Source of the DNA: a virus
Length of the DNA stretch: 25,785 nt
Virus record (IMG/VR): IMGVR_UViG_3300001848_000583
Span: 1 to 25,785 of that record
Reading direction: 5' to 3' (one strand)
Part shown: positions 8,438 through 14,448 of the stretch, piece after piece
How the letters are laid out: each line of letters starts with the position of its first letter
Numbering within the stretch: position 1 is the stretch's first letter
Notes under the pieces: generated by a model
What the model saw: the letters and a program-made list of their open reading frames with translations, nothing else
Told to the model about the DNA's origin: nothing
The model's database searches: none
Made by a program: the position numbers and the translations under genes

Positions 8438-9532
8438 ATGATTTATTATTCCGTCAATAACAAACAATTCAGTAATGAATTTCTAGCACAATACGAGTCT
8501 TATAAAAGTGGTTGTTCAATTAAATTTTATTGCAATGATGATCTATATGATAACTTAAATTGGCTTAACGAACCAGAAGAAAGTATGGATGTGTTGATGG
8601 ATATACATGCTTTAAATTTGAGGCAGAAATATGATTACATCATTTTAAATTGGTCTGGTGGTACAGACAGTCATACCATATACAATGTTTTTAAACGAAA
8701 CAATATTCACATAGATGAAATTGTGGCAAAATATACTCTTACTGATTTTTTTCCAAAAAGAAACGTTGAATGGATACAAGAAAACCATTGGGATCCAACT
8801 ACAAAGATAACCGTTATTCGTGACCATGAAAAAATAAAAAGAAAAACAGCCACATACGATGAAAATTGGTTGTTTGATGATTCGTCATCATTTAAAAGAT
8901 TTGGATTTAGTGGCGTTGATTCAAGTGATATAAGAGTGGCAGAAGATAATTATGGACATAAAAATTGGTGTATAATTGTCGGATTTGAGAAACCTTATTT
9001 GATTAACATAAATTCATCTTATTACAGTACGATTCCCGATAATAGTGTGCGAGCCGTTATAGGGAGCAATTCTAGAATAGAATGTTTTTTCCTTGAACCT
9101 AAAATACATCTTAAACAATCACATTTACTAAAAAAATATTTGAAAAATAATCCTAATGTGGATATGAAGGACCCTTATGGATATAGAGATGATGTTTTTA
9201 AAAGATATAATATAATATCAAGTGCTATAGGTAGACATGATGAGTTATTTTTTGGTGTAAGTGCGACACAAAAAAGTATCAATAAAAAAAGAATACAGAA
9301 TACGGTAATAACAGATAACGTTAAATTGATAGATTTCAATTCTAATGACGTTTTCTTGGATGAAAAGTTAAGAGATGGTGATGAGATGGCTTTGAATTAT
9401 CTAAAAGGTTTTTATAATTTAAAATCGGATAGCAATTTTTGGAAATTTCTAAACGATAATTCGTTTAAAACACCAAACGGTGTATTTACTTCTAAACCTA
9501 TTTTTTCAAAATTCTATAATATTGGAAATTAA
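8438..9532 (+). CDS. PP-loop ATPase superfamily protein 3
   Basis: A 364-residue protein paralogous to the PP-loop protein at 3577-4665. Both begin with MxYY and share IKFYxxDxxYxxLxWxxEP, then YDYIILNWSGGTDS here, with SGGTDS at residues 73-78. I placed the start at the ATG at 8438, one base after the upstream stop, because it reproduces the paralogue's N-terminus; an upstream TTG at 8411 would overlap the Bug gene. The C-terminal 200 residues differ from the paralogue and are Lys/Asn-rich without a recognised domain. It sits between two Bug-type genes with 1-base gaps, so the whole set is evidently one operon. It is likely an ATP-dependent adenylating enzyme of unknown substrate. Confidence 0.8.
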   Translation: MIYYSVNNKQFSNEFLAQYESYKSGCSIKFYCNDDLYDNLNWLNEPEESMDVLMDIHALNLRQKYDYIILNWSGGTDSHTIYNVFKRNNIHIDEIVAKYTLTDFFPKRNVEWIQENHWDPTTKITVIRDHEKIKRKTATYDENWLFDDSSSFKRFGFSGVDSSDIRVAEDNYGHKNWCIIVGFEKPYLININSSYYSTIPDNSVRAVIGSNSRIECFFLEPKIHLKQSHLLKKYLKNNPNVDMKDPYGYRDDVFKRYNIISSAIGRHDELFFGVSATQKSINKKRIQNTVITDNVKLIDFNSNDVFLDEKLRDGDEMALNYLKGFYNLKSDSNFWKFLNDNSFKTPNGVFTSKPIFSKFYNIGN

Positions 9533-9533
9533 A

Positions 9534-10379
9534 ATGAATAAATTTTTATTTTTGTTAATATTTTGTTTAACTGCACATGCAGAGCCAATTAATATTGTAA
9601 TGCCTGTTTCTCCTGGAGGAAATGTTGATGTTTTCGCTAGGGCTTTTAGTAAGGTATTGACAGATAATTCAATCGAAAACGTCATAACATACCAAGCCGG
9701 AGGACAAGGTGATATAGCTTACAATGCAGTAATGAATAAACCGGATACATCTATTCTTATTGGAGCATTACACACGTTTGTTTTCAGCCATGTATTCCAA
9801 GACAGAGAAAACATTCATTCCAAAAATATGAAACTCTTTGTTCCTATGGTTGAAAATCCATTCACATTTATAACGACACCAAACGGATTCAGTTCATTTA
9901 AAGAAATGATAGAGTATGCCAAGAAAAACGTCCTTCCATGCGGAGTCAGTAATGCCAACAGTATGGAGCTAATTCGAATAAATAAAGAATATAAAACAAA
10001 ATTTGAACCCATTCCGTACAAAGGAACTGCACAAATTAAAACGGATCTTTTGGGTAATCATATAAAATGTGTATATGATGGTGCAGGTGCATATATGCAT
10101 GATAATATTAAATATCTAGCATCTAATATCAATATTAAAGATATTCCGAAAATTTCTTCTGTTTTGACAAATTACAATTTTAATATGTGGCTTGGTGTTG
10201 GAATACCAAATGATAGTAAATTGTTGAAAAATGAAAAGTTATTAAATGTGATTGATACATTAAATCAAAACAAGGAATATATACAAAAATTAAATGATCA
10301 TCAACTGTTTATAAATTCATATAATAAATCAAATGGCACAGTTGATAGGATTACCGAACAATATAGGGCTTTACAATAA
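9534..10379 (+). CDS. Bug/TctC-type periplasmic solute-binding protein 2
   Basis: A 281-residue second Bug-family protein. From the ATG at 9534 it has a clear signal peptide (NKFLFLLIFCLTAHA, cleaved before EPINI). Then come VMPVSPGGNVDVFAR, the family's N-terminal ligand loop, and PIPYKGTAQIKTDLLGNHI, the characteristic YKG segment followed by a hydrophobic helix. I rejected an in-frame GTG at 9480 because it would bury the signal peptide inside the preceding gene. The two Bug proteins of this operon are divergent, so they may bind different ligands. It ends the accessory operon; a sigma-70-like promoter and a new gene follow. Exported host-type genes of this kind in a phage are candidate auxiliary metabolic genes; ligand and effect are unknown. 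Confidence 0.85.
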   Translation: MNKFLFLLIFCLTAHAEPINIVMPVSPGGNVDVFARAFSKVLTDNSIENVITYQAGGQGDIAYNAVMNKPDTSILIGALHTFVFSHVFQDRENIHSKNMKLFVPMVENPFTFITTPNGFSSFKEMIEYAKKNVLPCGVSNANSMELIRINKEYKTKFEPIPYKGTAQIKTDLLGNHIKCVYDGAGAYMHDNIKYLASNINIKDIPKISSVLTNYNFNMWLGVGIPNDSKLLKNEKLLNVIDTLNQNKEYIQKLNDHQLFINSYNKSNGTVDRITEQYRALQ

Positions 10380-10398
10380 TACAAATTTGTTGTATAAT
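10371..10398 (+). promoter_or_regulatory. Possible sigma-70-type promoter
   Basis: A perfect -10 hexamer TATAAT (10393-10398) stands 16 bases after a weak -35-like TTACAA (10371-10376), overlapping the end of the upstream gene. A good Shine-Dalgarno (AAGGAG, 10407-10412) and the ATG at 10419 follow. It could drive the small exported protein, the tmRNA and the outer-membrane gene with host RNA polymerase. The poor -35 keeps confidence moderate. Confidence 0.5.
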
Positions 10399-10418
10399 CC
10401 AATGCAAGGAGATTACAA

Positions 10419-10724
10419 ATGCGTAAAGTAATACTTTCAGTAACACTCACACTAGCCGCAATGTCTGCTAATGCACAATGGCATCATCACCAACACTATT
10501 ATCATGGCGGCGGTGGTATCGGTTGGGCTTTTCCTGCATTAGTTGGTGGTGTTATTGGATATGAAATCGCAAGGCAACCTGCACCTGTTGTGGTTCAACC
10601 ACCAGTTGTAGTTCAGCCTCAAGTAGTTACTGATCCTAATCTTGTAATTGTAAACGGTGTTTTATATCGCAAGGTTATGATGCAAGTAAATGGCACTTAT
10701 CAGGAGGTCCTGGTAAGACCATAA
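10419..10724 (+). CDS. Small exported His/Gly-rich protein
   Basis: A 101-residue exported protein. The signal peptide covers residues 1-19 (KVILSVTLTLAAMSANA, cleaved before QWHHH). Next are a His-rich patch (HHHQHYYHGGGG), a hydrophobic Gly-containing segment (FPALVGGVIGYEIA) resembling one glycine-zipper span, and a Pro/Val-rich stretch (APVVVQPPVVVQP). The C-terminus is a short strand-rich region (VIVNGVLYRKVM). Similar small glycine-zipper proteins occur in Gram-negative envelopes. I cannot name a family and assign no function. The start is supported by AAGGAG seven bases upstream. Its stop lies immediately before the tmRNA acceptor piece, so it may share the tmRNA precursor transcript. 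Confidence 0.72.
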   Translation: MRKVILSVTLTLAAMSANAQWHHHQHYYHGGGGIGWAFPALVGGVIGYEIARQPAPVVVQPPVVVQPQVVTDPNLVIVNGVLYRKVMMQVNGTYQEVLVRP

Positions 10725-10789
10725 TATGGTTGTATGAAGCAACTTGAAACGTGTTCAAGACGCCGGTTCGACTCCGGCCTGGTCCACCA
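10725..10789 (+). ncRNA. tmRNA acceptor piece
   Basis: Holds the T arm and aminoacylation end: T stem GCCGG (10762-10766), loop TTCGACT (10767-10773), T stem CCGGC (10774-10778), acceptor strand CTGGTCC (10779-10785), discriminator A (10786) and an encoded CCA (10787-10789). A G-U pair in the acceptor stem is present, although the usual alanyl-tRNA synthetase determinant is the third pair: here G10884-T10783 is exactly the third pair, as alanine charging requires. The 5' boundary is uncertain because the upstream gene stops at 10724. A local alternative hairpin CTTGAA/TTCAAG (10743-10759) competes with P2. Confidence 0.9.
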
Positions 10790-10881
10790 TAAAACACATT
10801 GACTGGCCTCTAGGTAATAGTCAACATGAAGCCGAGCAAGGATGCAGAGTCTCGGATTAAAGACTAAGTGTGTTTTATAAT
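10790..10881 (+). other. tmRNA intervening segment (predicted to be excised)
   Basis: This 92-base segment separates the acceptor and coding pieces. It is structured: ATAAAACACA (10789-10798) pairs with TGTGTTTTAT (10869-10878), extending the acceptor helix after a small mismatch. Inside lie two hairpins, TTGACT/AGTCAA (10799-10824) and CCGAG/CTCGG (10832-10855), giving a three-way junction. In known permuted tmRNAs this segment is removed, with RNase P making the 5' end of the coding piece. Pairing is directly visible; processing is inferred. Confidence 0.75.
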
Positions 10882-11053
10882 GGGCCAGTCATTGGTTTCG
10901 ATTGGGCAAATAGTATAGAAGTGGACAACTCGACACAGAGAGTCGCTAAAAGTAAATCAAGTAAATGCAAATGATGAAAAGTTCGCATTGGCTGCCTAAG
11001 TAAAGGCACCTAGGGTTTTGGTGATTGTACCTCGTAACAGAATCAATCACCAA
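10882..11053 (+). ncRNA. tmRNA coding piece with tag ANDEKFALAA
   Basis: Starts with the acceptor strand GGGCCAG and the D-loop analogue TTGGTTTCGATTGGG, closely matching bacterial tmRNA 5' domains (GGATTCGACGGG in E. coli). A pseudoknot-1-like hairpin CGAC/GTCG lies at 10931-10945. The tag frame runs 10967-10999 with resume codon GCA and reads Ala-Asn-Asp-Glu-Lys-Phe-Ala-Leu-Ala-Ala-stop, close to E. coli ANDENYALAA and ending in the LAA degron read by ClpXP. A P5-like hairpin (TGCC/GGCA) spans the tag stop. A 10-bp stem TTGGTGATTG/CAATCACCAA (11018-11053) closes the 3' part. The 3' end is approximate. Confidence 0.92.
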
Positions 11054-11076
11054 CATGTTCAACTATAGGAGAAAAT

Positions 11077-11637
11077 ATGAAAATTAAAAACGTAATTTTG
11101 GCAAGTTTGCTTGCAGTCGGATCCACCGCATTTGCTCAATCAGTAACAATTGGTTACGCATTGCGTGATTTGGCCACAGGTCAACAAGAACACCAAAATA
11201 GTTTTTCGGTTAAATCACCAAGTTTTGGTTCATTGACAGGTGATGTTGGTGTTTCAGCTTCACAAAATGACAAAACTTTTGTTTTGACTAATCGTTATGA
11301 AATTGGTGTTACACACAGTCAACCTTTGCCTGCCGGACTTTCAGGTGATTTCCGTGTAGCCCAAGGATGGAAAGCAAAATCTGGTATTGATACCACAACA
11401 TATTATGTTTTGGAACCTTCTTTGACAAGTAAAATTGCAGGAACTCCTGCTTCTGTAAAAGTTGGTTATCGTGTGCGTAATGCATGGGATTCCAACGTTG
11501 CAGACAACTCCAAGACCACTCGTCTAGCAGTTGCATACGATTTGACTAAACTCGATAAAGTTAGTCTAGGTCGTGATTGGCAGCGTGGTGATGGTGCTTT
11601 GCAACAAACCACATTGCAATATACCAGAGCATTCTGA
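11077..11637 (+). CDS. Small outer-membrane beta-barrel protein
   Basis: A 186-residue exported protein with signal peptide KIKNVILASLLAVGSTAFA (cleaved before QSVTI). The mature part (about 166 residues) alternates hydrophobic and polar residues in 7-8 strand-like units (SVTIGYALRDL, VSASQNDKTFVLTNRYEIGV, TYYVLEPSLTSKIAG, SVKVGYRVRNAW, TTRLAVAYDLT, TTLQYTRAF). It ends in a terminal Phe, the classic BAM-recognised beta-signal of outer-membrane proteins. It resembles small porin-like 8-stranded barrels of Betaproteobacteria. Start supported by AGGAG (11064-11068). It directly follows the tmRNA. Possible roles are modification of the host surface, nutrient uptake or superinfection exclusion; none is shown. 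Confidence 0.75.
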   Translation: MKIKNVILASLLAVGSTAFAQSVTIGYALRDLATGQQEHQNSFSVKSPSFGSLTGDVGVSASQNDKTFVLTNRYEIGVTHSQPLPAGLSGDFRVAQGWKAKSGIDTTTYYVLEPSLTSKIAGTPASVKVGYRVRNAWDSNVADNSKTTRLAVAYDLTKLDKVSLGRDWQRGDGALQQTTLQYTRAF

Positions 11638-11651
11638 TGAAATGAGTTTTT

Positions 11652-11675
11652 AGGTGGTTCTCTAAAAAACCACCT
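11652..11675 (+). other. Intergenic hairpin
   Basis: Perfect 8-bp inverted repeat AGGTGGTT / AACCACCT with an 8-base A-rich loop, between the beta-barrel gene and the hydrolase gene. No T-run follows on the plus strand, so it is not a standard rho-independent terminator; it may stabilise the upstream mRNA end or attenuate. Confidence 0.55.
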
Positions 11676-11694
11676 CAATCAACAAAGGAAAACA

Positions 11695-12252
11695 ATGCGA
11701 AGTAGGCCTATACTTCTAATGTTAGTTCTGTCCACAATCGTGTTGATGTTGAACGCAATCAATATTAACATAAACAATAAATTCCCAATCAAAGCATCAT
11801 ACAGTCAACTCACAAAAGATGCACAAAAACAAGTGACATGTTTGGCAGAAAACATTTATTTCGAAGCTGCACATGAGCCTACACAAGGCAAGATGGCAGT
11901 AGCATTTGTAACAATCAATCGTGTTCTGACCGGCAATTATGCTGGTAATATATGTGATGTTGTATACCAAAAAACTGGAAACACATGTCAATTCTCCTGG
12001 TATTGTGACAAAACATTTACCGATAGACGCTTGACAATCAAGAGCACTTCATTATATAATGACATTCGTGAGTTAGCAACAAACATCGTTGTTAATTTCG
12101 AAAGAATCGAGGATGTAACATATGGAGCAACCTATTACCACGCCGACTACGTTAGACCCGGTTGGAAATTGGACAAAGTTGACCAAATTGGTCGACACAT
12201 TTTTTACAAAAGAAAAGGTGATGAAATTGACAGAAACAAGGAGTTCTACTGA
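11695..12252 (+). CDS. SleB/CwlJ-like cell wall hydrolase with N-terminal membrane anchor
   Basis: A 185-residue peptidoglycan hydrolase of the SleB/CwlJ (Hydrolase_2) family, lytic-transglycosylase-like. The family block is clear: CLAENIYFEAAHEPTQGKMA followed by VAFVTINRV (about 49-77), with catalytic-type Glu57, then NICDVVYQ and CQFSW (86-102), and near the C-terminus ATYYHADYVRPGW and IGRHIFY. Residues 4-22 (RPILLMLVLSTIVLMLNAI) form one hydrophobic segment that could act as a signal anchor, as in SAR-type endolysins. The start is supported by AAAGGAA just upstream. It is followed after one base by a small membrane protein gene, a lysis-module-like pairing. It could be the endolysin; the lysozyme-domain protein at 16826-18190 is probably tail-borne instead. 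Confidence 0.85.
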   Translation: MRSRPILLMLVLSTIVLMLNAINININNKFPIKASYSQLTKDAQKQVTCLAENIYFEAAHEPTQGKMAVAFVTINRVLTGNYAGNICDVVYQKTGNTCQFSWYCDKTFTDRRLTIKSTSLYNDIRELATNIVVNFERIEDVTYGATYYHADYVRPGWKLDKVDQIGRHIFYKRKGDEIDRNKEFY

Positions 12253-12253
12253 A

Positions 12254-12484
12254 ATGCCTATGAATAGTAATTCTACATTTATTACAATCGTGGTTTGTGT
12301 TATGATTATGTGTATGACAGGAATTATTTCCGTGTCTTTGAATTATATCAATGATCGTAATAACATGGCCAAGAACGTTGAGGCAGCAATCAATAAGGGT
12401 GTTGATCCTCTTGCAGTTAAGTGTGCTTATGAAACCAATCCTACTGCTACTTGTATTTCTTATGCATTGAATGTGAAAAAATAA
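12254..12484 (+). CDS. Small single-pass membrane protein
   Basis: A 76-residue protein with one strong hydrophobic segment (FITIVVCVMIMCMTGIISVSL, about residues 9-28), then a soluble tail with two cysteines (VKCAYETNPTATCISYAL). I chose the ATG at 12254 because AAGGAG lies ten bases upstream (12238-12243) and because earlier in-frame starts would overlap the hydrolase gene widely. It has no recognised family. Lying directly after the SleB-like hydrolase, it could be a holin-like or regulatory lysis partner, but one span and the cysteine-bearing tail do not prove that. Topology would be N-in with the tail in the periplasm by the charge pattern, or the reverse. Confidence 0.62.
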   Translation: MPMNSNSTFITIVVCVMIMCMTGIISVSLNYINDRNNMAKNVEAAINKGVDPLAVKCAYETNPTATCISYALNVKK

Positions 12485-12485
12485 T

Positions 12486-13109
12486 ATGTATGAAACTAAA
12501 ACAAATGAACTTAGGGTAAATTGTATATTTCCTGTAACGATCTGTGATATTGATATTGACCGTGATTTTACTGAAGAAGAATTGAAGTTTGTTTCTAAAC
12601 ATAAAGAATTAACTACTGAAAATACTCTGAATAAAACAAGTCAAAACACATTCATTTTAAATTCGGATGAAATGACGGATATCAGGCAGTTTTGTTTGTT
12701 AAACACATCAAAATACTTTCATGAAGTGTTAAAGGTACACCCTGCTACAAGTTTGTATATCACACAATCTTGGTTGAATTTTTCCGGAAATCAACAAGGA
12801 CACCATACACATTCTCATCCGAACAGTATTGTGAGTGGTGTTTTTTATTTTGAATCTGATGAGAATGATAAAATAAAATTCCACAGGTCCTATGATTCAG
12901 ATCCTTTTCCGAAAACTGAATATGATATTTTAAATTCCGAAACATGGTGGTTTCCTGCCACAAAGGGTAAACTAATATTGTTTTCATCAAAGACGGTTCA
13001 TTCTGTTGACATTAGGGAAAGTAATGTTCCTAGAATAAGTTTGTCCTTTAATACATATTTCAAAGGACAAATTGGACATCCTTCTCATTTGAATTATTTG
13101 AAACTTTAA
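12486..13109 (+). CDS. 2-oxoglutarate/Fe(II)-dependent oxygenase, phage type
   Basis: A 207-residue protein of the 2OG-Fe(II) oxygenase superfamily as found in T4-like aquatic phages. The strand YITQSWLNFSGN is followed by the iron-site block HHTHSHPNSIVSGVFYF (from His106), then a jelly-roll half ending with WWFPATKGKLILFSS and the distal His172 (KTVHSVD). Arg183 in VPRISLSFNT is the probable 2-oxoglutarate contact. These enzymes hydroxylate protein, nucleic-acid or small-molecule substrates; the phage version's substrate is unknown. It is the first gene of a run leading into gp33, gp59 and gp32, with 1-2 base gaps, so it is probably co-expressed with replication and late-transcription functions. 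No clear Shine-Dalgarno. Confidence 0.82.
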   Translation: MYETKTNELRVNCIFPVTICDIDIDRDFTEEELKFVSKHKELTTENTLNKTSQNTFILNSDEMTDIRQFCLLNTSKYFHEVLKVHPATSLYITQSWLNFSGNQQGHHTHSHPNSIVSGVFYFESDENDKIKFHRSYDSDPFPKTEYDILNSETWWFPATKGKLILFSSKTVHSVDIRESNVPRISLSFNTYFKGQIGHPSHLNYLKL

Positions 13110-13111
13110 TT

Positions 13112-13333
13112 ATGCCTACGAAAACAGAAATCCAAGAATTTAGTGATGCTATCGTAAAGATGGCCGAAGAAACACGTGAACCTATCATGGATACGATTGT
13201 ATCTTATTGTGAAAAAACGGGTCTAGAGATTGATATTGCTTCTACACTTATTTCTAGTTCCTTAAAATCAAAAATTCGTGAAGAAGCACAAGAGTTAAAT
13301 CTTTTAAAGAAAACCGCAAAACTTCCAGTATGA
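13112..13333 (+). CDS. 33: gp33-like late transcription co-activator
   Basis: A 73-residue protein interpreted as T4 gp33, the small adaptor that binds the RNA polymerase flap and, with the gp55 sigma factor and the gp45 clamp, activates late promoters. Evidence is a central helix pattern TIVSYCEKTGLEIDIASTLI followed by LKSKIREEAQELNLLKK, as seen in gp33 proteins of T4-like aquatic phages, and the strict T4 gene order 33-59-32 that follows. It is shorter than T4 gp33 (112 residues). The stop overlaps the gp59 start (ATGA at 13330). The C-terminus is not visibly the hydrophobic/acidic clamp-binding tail of T4 gp33, a point that weakens the call slightly. Confidence 0.68.
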   Translation: MPTKTEIQEFSDAIVKMAEETREPIMDTIVSYCEKTGLEIDIASTLISSSLKSKIREEAQELNLLKKTAKLPV

Positions 13334-13941
13334 ACTTTGTTTTTCAAGAGCGGAATGGTTACTCTGCTTTTGCTTTGTATAATTCGTTGAAACTTCACTT
13401 CAGTTCACCATCATACGATTACTTCAGGTATCATGGCAAAACAAACATAAGTGAAAATTCATTCATGTTGAGGAAAGACAAATATTCTTTCTATAAATTG
13501 TCACGCAAGTATAATCTTGAGGAGTTGAAAAACTTCTACATTTCCAATTTGTTGGAAAAAGATATCAAGTGGATTGGTGATATCATGGGACCCGAGGGTG
13601 AGGAAAACTACAAGTCCTGGAAAAAACGCAAAGAAAGCTTGACATACCAGTTCGAACAAGATATAATACACCTATTCGATTCATCTGGTAATTTCCTGTA
13701 TGTTGATAATGGTTCTTATCCGTACCTATTGACTATGATGTTACAAGGTGAAGTGATGATTGAAACCGTGGCCATACTAAATGACATGATGGGGTTCTTC
13801 CCTATGTGGGAAAGAAAGATAACTGATGATATCATTTGGCCAAATTGGAAACTAAAGATTGAAAAGTATACACCGTTTATACAATATGATAAACAGAAAT
13901 TCAAGTCTATTGTGAGAGAAAGCCTACATGAAAATATCTAA
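13330..13941 (+). CDS. 59: gp59-like loader of replicative helicase
   Basis: A 203-residue homologue of T4 gp59, which loads the gp41 helicase onto gp32-coated forked DNA during recombination-dependent replication. Visible correspondences are an N-terminal FALYNSLKLHF (T4 VYKLYLMIKQH), then RKDKYSFYKLSRKYNLEELK (T4 RRDKYFFQKLSEKYKLKELA), FYISNLLEKDIKWIGDI (T4 FISNLVANQDAWIGDI), and a C-terminal helical half ending near a WPNWKLKIEKY strand (T4 WNNYSIKLKAY). Length is close to T4 (217). It is coupled to gp33 by ATGA overlap and its stop overlaps the next start by 14 bases. The assignment is strong from both sequence and synteny. Confidence 0.9.
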   Translation: MNFVFQERNGYSAFALYNSLKLHFSSPSYDYFRYHGKTNISENSFMLRKDKYSFYKLSRKYNLEELKNFYISNLLEKDIKWIGDIMGPEGEENYKSWKKRKESLTYQFEQDIIHLFDSSGNFLYVDNGSYPYLLTMMLQGEVMIETVAILNDMMGFFPMWERKITDDIIWPNWKLKIEKYTPFIQYDKQKFKSIVRESLHENI

Positions 13942-14407
13942 AATTTATGTTGACATGGATGGTGTTCTTTGTGACTTTGAAAAGCGATACAAAGAATTGT
14001 ATGGCAATATTAAAGAACACGACCGTAGAAAAACATTCAGGCCAAACTTTTTCGATTTTATTGAATCCAATCAGTTTGCAACTTTGGATCCTATGTCCGA
14101 TTTTTCAACATTGAAAACATTTTTGGATTCTATTGATGTGCCTAAAGAGATTCTATCTTCAACAGCATACGAAGAAACATACCAAACAATTTCAAACCAG
14201 AAAAATATTTGGTTACAAAAACATGGAATCAATTGGGCACCCAATTTTGTTCCAGGCAAACGACACAAATATAAGTTTGCCACAACAGATTCGATAATCA
14301 TTGATGATACCTTGAGTGTCATTGAAGATTGGCGAAAAGCAGATGGTAAAGCCATCTGGCACAATAACGCATCTTCTACCATTACTCAGCTAAAAATGTA
14401 TGTTTAA
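13928..14407 (+). CDS. HAD-superfamily 5'(3')-deoxyribonucleotidase-like phosphatase
   Basis: A 159-residue HAD-superfamily hydrolase most like the NT5C 5'(3')-deoxyribonucleotidase family. Motif I YVDMDGVLCDF carries the nucleophile Asp9 and acid/base Asp11. Motif II is in LSSTAYE (about 74-80), Lys residues in GKRHKYKF fit motif III, and IIIDDTLSVIEDW holds the metal-binding Asp pair of motif IV. Such enzymes dephosphorylate deoxynucleoside monophosphates and may adjust nucleotide pools during replication. The gene is inserted between gp59 and gp32, which are adjacent in T4, and overlaps the gp59 end by 14 bases. The substrate is inferred from family resemblance only. Confidence 0.82.
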   Translation: MKISKIYVDMDGVLCDFEKRYKELYGNIKEHDRRKTFRPNFFDFIESNQFATLDPMSDFSTLKTFLDSIDVPKEILSSTAYEETYQTISNQKNIWLQKHGINWAPNFVPGKRHKYKFATTDSIIIDDTLSVIEDWRKADGKAIWHNNASSTITQLKMYV

Positions 14408-14411
14408 AATG

Positions 14412-14419
14412 GATAAATA
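14412..14419 (+). promoter_or_regulatory. Possible T4-type late promoter core (GATAAATA)
   Basis: Matches the T4 late consensus at seven of eight positions, 72 bases upstream of the gp32 ATG and just after the HAD gene stop. It would allow late expression of gp32 separately from the upstream operon. Single-match evidence only. Confidence 0.45.
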
Positions 14420-14448
14420 TACATATATGATGAATAAAGTGGATAATA

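Larger units (their letters stand above)
10725..11053 (+). ncRNA. ssrA: Permuted (two-piece) tmRNA gene, precursor
   Basis: A circularly permuted transfer-messenger RNA: the tRNA-like 3' (acceptor) half lies upstream of the 5' half that carries the tag message. Both halves join by a full 7-bp acceptor stem, CTGGTCC (10779-10785) with GGGCCAG (10882-10888, one G-U). Further tentative pairs form helix P2: GTTCAA (10753-10758) with TTGGGC (10902-10907), ACTT (10742-10745) with AAGT (10919-10922), and GTTGT (10729-10733) with ACAAC (10925-10929). The message encodes ANDEKFALAA then stop. Function: rescue of stalled ribosomes and tagging of the nascent protein for proteolysis. Permuted tmRNAs are known in alphaproteobacteria, cyanobacteria and some betaproteobacteria. 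The exact 5' and 3' ends are estimates. Confidence 0.93.

Noticed and set aside
10740-10789. A tRNA 3' half or prophage-type attachment site (T arm plus CCA without a 5' half)
   Set aside because: The missing 5' strand is found downstream at 10882-10888 with a full 7-bp match and followed by a tmRNA tag, so it is the acceptor piece of a permuted tmRNA and not a tRNA remnant or att site.
11652-11675. Hairpin considered as a rho-independent terminator
   Set aside because: The stem is good but no T-run follows on either strand in the correct place, so it is listed only as a hairpin.
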